The notes below the pieces were generated by a model that had not been told where the DNA came from, ran no database searches, and saw only the letters and a program-made list of their open reading frames with translations. A stretch of DNA of 64,000 bases, taken from the NCBI RefSeq assembly GCF_018446385.1, contig NC_056001.1, positions 8,203,600 to 8,267,599 of the forward strand, given 5' to 3'. The position numbers and the translations under genes are program-made. This stretch comes from Zingiber officinale (taxonomy: Eukaryota; Streptophyta; Magnoliopsida; Zingiberales; Zingiberaceae). Of the stretch, positions 58,096 through 64,000 are shown piece after piece. Every line of letters begins with the position of its first letter. Positions within the stretch are counted from its first letter, which is position 1.

Positions 58096-59248
58096 TGTTT
58101 TCTTTGATAAAAAATGACCTCTTGGTCAGGTTCCAGATTCTCGCTCTAATGCTAGTTATAAGCGAGCATAACTCTCGTGGCCATCGACCTCTCAATTGGG
58201 CTCCAGACTCTTGCCCCAATGTGAGTTATAAGTGAGCACGACTCTCATGACCAGCGACCTCTCGGTCGGGTTCTAGACTCTCGTCCCAGTGTGAGTTATA
58301 AGCGAGCACGACTCTTGCGACCAATGACCTCTCGGTCGGACTCTAGACTCTCGACCTCTCGGTCGGGCGCCAGACTCTCGCCCCAGTATGAGTTATAAGC
58401 GAGCAGGGCTCTCGCGACCGACGACCTCTTAGTCGGGTTTCAGACTCTCATCCCAGTGTGAGTTATAAGTGAGCAGGACTCTCAAGACCAACGACCTCTC
58501 GGTCGGGTTCTAGACTCTCTCCCCGGTGTGAGTTATAAGCAAACACGATTCTCGCGACCAACAACCTCTCGGTTGGGTTCCAGACTCTCGTCAAAGTGTG
58601 AGTTATAAGTGAGCACGACTCTCGCGACCAACGACCTCTCAGTCGGGCTCCAGACTCTCACGCTAATGTGAGTTATCAGCAAGCACTGATCTCTCGATCA
58701 ACGACCTCTCAGTTGGGTTCCAGACTCTCGCCCTAGTGCGAGTTATAAGCGAGCACGCCTCTCGCGACCAACGACCTCTCGATCGGGCTCTAGACTCTCA
58801 CCCTAGTGCGAGTTATAAGCGAGCACGGCTCTCGTGACCAACGACCTCTCGGTCGGATTCCGGATTCTCGCCTAGTGTGAGTTATAAGCAAGCAGGGCTC
58901 TCGCAACCAACGACCTCTCGGTCGGGTTTCGGACTCTCTCCCTAGTGTTAGTTATAAGCAAGCACGACTCTCACGACTAACGACCTCTCGGTCAGGTTCC
59001 AGACTCACGCCCCAGTGCGAGTTAAAAGAGAGCAGAGCTCTCGTGACCAAGGACCTCTCGGTTGGGTTCTAGACTCTCGCATCAGTGCGAGTTATAAGTG
59101 AGCACGACTCTCGCGACCAATGACCTCTTGGTCGGGTTCCAGAATCTCGCCCTAGTGCGAGTTATAAGCGAGCACGACTCTCGCAACCAACGACCTCTCG
59201 GTCGGGTTCCTGACTCTCGTCCCAATACGAGTTATAAGCGAGCCGGGT
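58096..59248. repeat. 70-bp tandem array, first part (about 16 units)
   Basis: Units contain GACCAACGACCTCTCGGTCG, CCAGACTCTCGCCCCAGTG and GAGTTATAAGCGAGCAC. Divergence between units is larger than in the Gypsy-C array, mostly transitions. Solo LTR-4 interrupts the array at 59249 and it resumes at 62102. Confidence 0.92.
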
Positions 59249-62101
59249 TGTCACGCCCCGAGGAAGTCCCTGTCCGAAGAAATTTCGACAGCACCTCCCC
59301 TGTACGGGTGACAATCTGAAGCATTTCTACAGACACAATATACATCAGCCACAGGCGGTTGGAACATACACACAACCACACAGTTTATATGCAGCCTACT
59401 CGGCTGATACAATAAAAACACAACCACGCAGTTATATGTAAATCTAACAGTCCACTCGGCTGTACCAAACCAAACACAGCGGAATACAACAGAAAACCAA
59501 ATACAAATACCAAAATACAAGACTACTAGCCGACTAGGCTTACACCACACAACAACACAACACTCCGGAAACAAAACCGGAACTCAAAGCCAAATACACA
59601 CATATCATATACCAAGATAAAAATAAACAAAACGCGGAGACTGGTCTTCTAATGTGACGTGGGGACCGCAGACAGGATACTCCAAACGACTCCATAAACA
59701 ACCTGGTACCTGAAAAAAAATAGTGTCCACGGGGGTGAGTTCAACAATTCAGCAGATACCTAGTTAACATGTATAGTAAACTATAACAAATAGTACAAAC
59801 TATGGAGTACAGTCTCCTGGACAAAAGCTGGAAATGCACAATAGAAAAGGCTAAAGAGAACTGTACTCACCAGGGCCTCCTATCAGAATAGTCAGGTCGT
59901 CAGACCGAGAGTATCATAAATCCTATATGCATGTCAAACATATGCATCCATCCAAATGCAGCATATAAATACAACAAACACAATCAGTAAATGCATCAAT
60001 GCATATGATGCCAATGACATGGTCACCCCTGACGCCAGTCAGCCATCTCACACACAATGGTGAGACCGAGTGGGTAGGGCTGTGACAACCGTGCACTTTG
60101 ACGTCACTGCCCCTGATGAGTGATCGAGTGGACGGGATACTGTCGGAGTACACCTATCCTCCTACCCCAAATCATAAATGGGGGAGCTCAATGCTCTCAT
60201 CTCCCGGTACACAATGACGGGGAGGGATCCCTGACGTGCTACCACGCTGCGTCACACTACCCATGAGCGGACCAACGGAGCACCGAAAGAGCACAACTGA
60301 CGTGCTACCACGCTGCGTCACGCTACCCATGAGCGGACCAACGGAGCACCGACAGAGATGAAACTGACGATGTGCTCAACAATAATGGAGCAGACTATCG
60401 CACAGCATGCAATCATGCGAATGGTGCATGTCACTAAGCATGGCACAAATCCTGAACAGCATAGCAATATCCATATATATATAAAATGTGTATCATAAGA
60501 CAATGAACCAAATCAAAGGTACACAGAATCAGATAAGGTATCAAAAACCTAGATCCTGAACACAATAAACACATGGTCATGTCACTACCCCAATAAGCAT
60601 GTATAATCAGGTAGGTACTATCAGGAAGTGCATAATAAGTAAACGAAACAAGCATGTAACAGGTATCGGGTAGTGACCAACCGAAGCAAAGACGAGCATA
60701 ATCATTACTAAAGGTTATAACCTACTAAACATATCAACATGACATTATCAAAGATAAGTCAAGATACCCGCCTCCGATAAGAGGATCGTATCCGGTCTAA
60801 TCCGACATCGAGATGCTCGTCTCGCGTCAAAGTCCTGTGTCACCAATATATATATTTTTATTTAGCTAAAATTCAATAAATAGCTAAATAAAATCTGTAC
60901 GACTAATTTAGGGTAAAACCCTAATCACATCATCCAACTACATTACGTATCCAAATTCCTACACCATACCTCAAGCTCAACCACTGTTGAACATAGAACA
61001 AGGTGAGCTGATTGCTGCTGGAAACAAGGTATACCACAACAAGACCTCCTTGCTGAAGTTTTCCCCTTAACGCACCACACTTGGCTAGAATCCTACCTAC
61101 TCAACAGATCAAAATGAGATCAACAGGAAGATCACAGATCAGAACCAGACTAGAGATTATTAATTCAAGCAACAACCTAATTCTAGTAATAACCTGTTCT
61201 CACCACCTCTTCCTCTTCAACAGCTACTAAGAGCCATGGATCGAGCAGAGTCAACAACAAGCTACTGATGCAATGGTAGCCGGAACCAACCTAGGTCACT
61301 ACCTTCCAACAAACCAAGCACCCAATCAAACCATACAGAGATCATATACCCAATCAAAAATCTAAGGCAGAACACCTACCTACCAGTTGCATCAGAGCAA
61401 CCGAACACCCTCGGAAACCACAGATCGGGAACTAGGGCTCGGCTGGAATGCTGCCAAATCGCAGCAGAGGGGGCGGCCGTCTGCCGGCACTAGGGCAGAG
61501 CAATTGCGGTGTCGGCACCGTCGGGTGTGAGTCCGCAGTGGACGGCAGCGACGAAATCCTGGGCAGAGAAGAAGAAATCAGTGTCGGAAAACTATGGCAC
61601 AGCGTGGAGGAGGCCGGCGCTAGGGCTGAGGAGCGGCTCGGTCGGCAATGGCTCGCGTGTCGCCGGCGCTTGGGTAGGAAAGGTGAAGAGCGGAAGAGGG
61701 CGCCACTGCCGCTGTGGCGACGCGATAAAGAGGAGGAGAAGGCGCGACTAGGGCACGGGACGGCATGGAGAAGATGAGAAGATGAAAAGGACGAAGAAGG
61801 AAAAGATCGGTGAGGCTTTAATCGTGAGGAAGAAAGGAAACCGTCGCCGGTTAGGGCACGGAGGAGACGACGTCAAGCATAGGGCATGCATGGGTTCGGC
61901 GGGGGAGGAAGGAAATAAGAATAAAAGAAAAAGAAAAATAACTTTTCCTCGCTTAAATGGGGTACCTTAAACAGGCTTTCCCGAGGCCCAGCTTTTATCC
62001 CCGTAAACTCGTCCACACGAGCTCCGAAAAATTCCCAGAAAATTTCTAAAAATTTCGGAAAAATTTCCTTATTATTATTCACCCTTTTTCGGTATTTTAC
62101 A
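59249..62101 (-). mobile_element. Solo LTR-4: chromovirus-like Ty3-gypsy (Tekay/Del type), 2853 bp
   Basis: Read on the - strand it runs from TGTAAAATACCG to CGGGGCGTGACA, ends typical of Tekay/Del chromovirus LTRs. The flanks are CGGGT (59244-59248) and AGGGT (62102-62106), a target duplication with one mismatch. No gag or pol is present. Open frames in the GC-rich part (61448-61777) show no domain. It split the 70-bp array. Confidence 0.75.
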
Positions 62102-62106
62102 AGGGT

Positions 62107-62490
62107 TCTCGCAACCAACGACCTCTCAGTCGGGTTTCAGACTCTCGCCCCATTGTGAGTTATAAGCGAGCAGGACTCTCGCGACCAACGACCTCTCGGT
62201 CGGGATCCAGACTCTCGCCCCAGTGCGAATTATAAGCAAGCACAACTCTCGTGACGAACAACCTCTCGCTCGAGCTCCAGACTCTCGCCCCAGTGCGAGT
62301 TATAAGCGAGCACAGCTCTCGAGATGAACGACCTCTCGGTCGAGCTCCAGTTTCTCGCCCCGTGCGAGTTATAAGCGAGCAAGGCTCTTGCGACCAACGA
62401 CCTTTCGTTCGGGTTCCAAACTCTCGCCTAGTGTGAATTATAAGTGAGCAGGGCTCTCGCGACCAATGACCACTCGGTCGGGTTCTGAAC
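62107..62490. repeat. 70-bp tandem array, second part (about 5 units)
   Basis: Same unit and phase as 58096-59248, for example CGACCTCTCGGTCG and GCGAGTTATAAGCGAGCA. The last unit breaks off as the conserved LTR portion begins. Confidence 0.92.
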
Positions 62491-62507
62491 ACTGTCTTCA
62501 TTGGCAG

Positions 62508-62945
62508 AGTCGACAACACTAAACGATAACAGTGTCAAAGAATCGTAACTTCCTGTCAGAGAATAACTGTTGTGAGTCAGAAAATATTCCAGAATTATGC
62601 CACACACTAAGAGTGGAACTTTCCTCCTGCCAATGGGAGGTCGTCGAGCATTTTCCCTCACTCGACAATCCCTGATACCCGACATTCTCTGGCAGCGCGC
62701 AGGTTCAAAAGGCAAACAGAATCATATAAAAAGGGGGACCTCTTCATTGGCCAGGTACGCGTACATCCATACGCATCTTCAGCAGTTTCTTTTTCTTTCT
62801 TAAGTACATTGCCTCTCAGAAAACGGATTTGACTTGAGTGTCGGAAGGCCTGTGTCAAGGACCCCTTCCCTAATTTTTGATCTCTAACACTCCGTGTGCG
62901 TATCTGGATGTGTGTACAACTCAAATACCATTGGTTCCCTTACAT
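62508..62945 (+). repeat. Tat-type 3' LTR, conserved portion
   Basis: Matches the three 5' LTR pieces in order without their insertions, including the junction TCGAGCATTTTCCCTC that corresponds to the Copia-1 site. A TATAAAA box is at 62725-62731. Similarity fades near TTGGTTCCCTTAC at about 62945, before the GATCA end seen at 29910, so the LTR seems truncated. Confidence 0.82.
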
Positions 62946-63726
62946 GTTCTTGCTCGTCAAACATAGTAAACATGTAACAAGAGCGTGTCCAATAAAGACG
63001 AGTACTAAATTTGTTTCTCATCATAATCAAAATATTGGAGAGAGACCAAGAAACTCTTGGTGCGGAGGTCCGAGTTAGTGAAACGAAGGGACTAAGGGGA
63101 GACGAAAAACAAAAAGTGCTCGAGCCATAAGCGAGAGGGCATATCCTTCAAGAGATCAACCAATACGCATACTGACGCAACACTAGGGTGGTCGTAGATC
63201 AGCTGATTGGGGTGTCCATTGGTGGAACTCAGCCGGAACCGGGTGCTTCCCGAAGACCGGTGCCGTCGAGAGGAGTACAAGCTCTGGTGAATAGGCCTCC
63301 GACCTTCCTTGCTGACGAACTGACCTTCCACAATAGGCGTACTGCTGCTTCCTGCCAAGGTCCACTTGATTGAATAGCCACATTCTGAGCGATTAGACGA
63401 GACAGGGAGATTAGACTAGTGCCGCTGACCCTCAGATTATCTTAGCTCCACCTGCTGATCAGACTTGACATGATTGAAATGCAATCAAATACAACAGTTG
63501 AACATCACCATGGATCGCCTTATGATATACATAGTGATGGGAAGCTTAGCATAAGTTTGTGATCAGTAGCCTCAAACTGAATTCAAGGTCACGACAAGGG
63601 CAATCTAATTTTTGGTCACCAGGACGGGGAATACAAGAATCAGTTCTAAAGCTATGTTTGACGTAATAAACAATAATCACATTAAACATACCTGATAACA
63701 AAGAATAAAACAAACGAGAATTTAAC
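62946..63726. other. No recognisable gene
   Basis: Right-hand flank of the retrotransposon stack. Several short open frames exist on both strands but none shows a domain or convincing codon pattern. Confidence 0.5.
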
Positions 63727-63868
63727 ACTCTTTGTCACCAAGTTTCACTTAGGTACCACCATATTCAGGCAGTAGAACCGTGTCTCCTTCCTTCACAGAG
63801 ACAGGGATACGATTGCCGTTGCTATCATGTAAACCAAGACCCACTGCCACCACTTTACCAGAGTTGAG
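63727..63868 (-). pseudogene. 10-kDa chaperonin (GroES/CPN10 family) exon with in-frame stop
   Basis: On the - strand an acceptor-like TTTAATAG precedes an exon reading [19 protein letters not shown], then [19 protein letters not shown], the core of plant mitochondrial-type CPN10, the co-chaperonin lid of Cpn60. TAA at 63749-63751 interrupts it and VKLGDKE follows. A GT donor could follow at 63726. No exon for the family's usual C-terminus is found to the left. The stop and the lack of neighbours point to a pseudogene or fragment; the gene's 5' part would be at or beyond the window edge. Confidence 0.8.
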
Positions 63869-64000
63869 CTATTAAAAAATATATAAGATTAATACAAACG
63901 ATAACAACTAATTTAAAAATGACAGACAAGTGCATCAGCACAAACTGCATTATTCACAAAAGTGTTACACACCTTATATAGTGAACTGAATATCATCTTC

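Noticed and set aside
59249..59320. Regarding solo LTR-4 as a DNA transposon
   Set aside because: Its ends are TG...CA with a near 5-bp duplication and chromovirus LTR text; no terminal inverted repeat beyond that was found.
61448..61777. Possible host gene in the GC-rich part of solo LTR-4
   Set aside because: No domain, no splice structure, and it lies wholly within an LTR with clear ends.

Overview
The window is plant nuclear heterochromatin: about 64 kb of nested transposable elements, with captured or broken host sequence but no intact host gene. Plant hallmarks are Copia elements primed by initiator tRNA-Met (TGGTATCAGAGC), Tat-type Ty3-gypsy elements with an extra RNase H and an antisense gene, and a CACTA transposon carrying spliced host exons. 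The element set suggests a monocot. A Zingiberales species is my guess only; no diagnostic host gene is visible.

Layout. Positions 1-800 are pyrimidine-rich degenerate repeat and 801-2040 shows no gene. The base layer from about 2041 to 62945 is one Tat-type Ty3-gypsy element, or two fused ones, on the + strand. Its 5' LTR is split into three pieces (2041-2204, 11192-11333, 29623-29910). A decayed gag-pol follows (29960-36060), then two antisense genes (36521-48359 and 49100-57521, both on the - strand), a 70-bp tandem array, and a 3' LTR (ends near 62945).

Insertions, nearly all with exact target-site duplications: SIRE-type Copia-1 (2205-11191, - strand, TSD CTTCC); gag-only Copia-2 (11334-29622, CCTTT), which itself holds a gene-capturing CACTA element (12054-15559, TCC) and an Angela-type Copia-3 (17326-27167, CTAAT); solo LTR-1 (33705-34679, ACAGT); solo LTR-2 (37102-46641, TGTTC), which holds the pol-less Gypsy-C (38286-45393, GAGAG); gag-only Copia-4 (49259-55315, GATCT), which holds solo LTR-3 (49281-51951, GTTTT); and a chromovirus-like solo LTR-4 (59249-62101).

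The most interesting content is the antisense gene of the Tat elements. Three diverged copies each keep two short GT-AG introns at matching places, a conserved LRFP-type domain and a coiled-coil tail. The pol-less Gypsy-C has discarded pol yet kept this gene nearly whole, next to a 65-bp tandem array. The second highlight is the CACTA element, which carries five consecutive spliced exons of a polyamine-oxidase-like FAD enzyme. At the right edge, 63727-63868 (-) is an exon of a 10-kDa chaperonin (GroES family) with an in-frame stop. All counts and divergences were made by eye.
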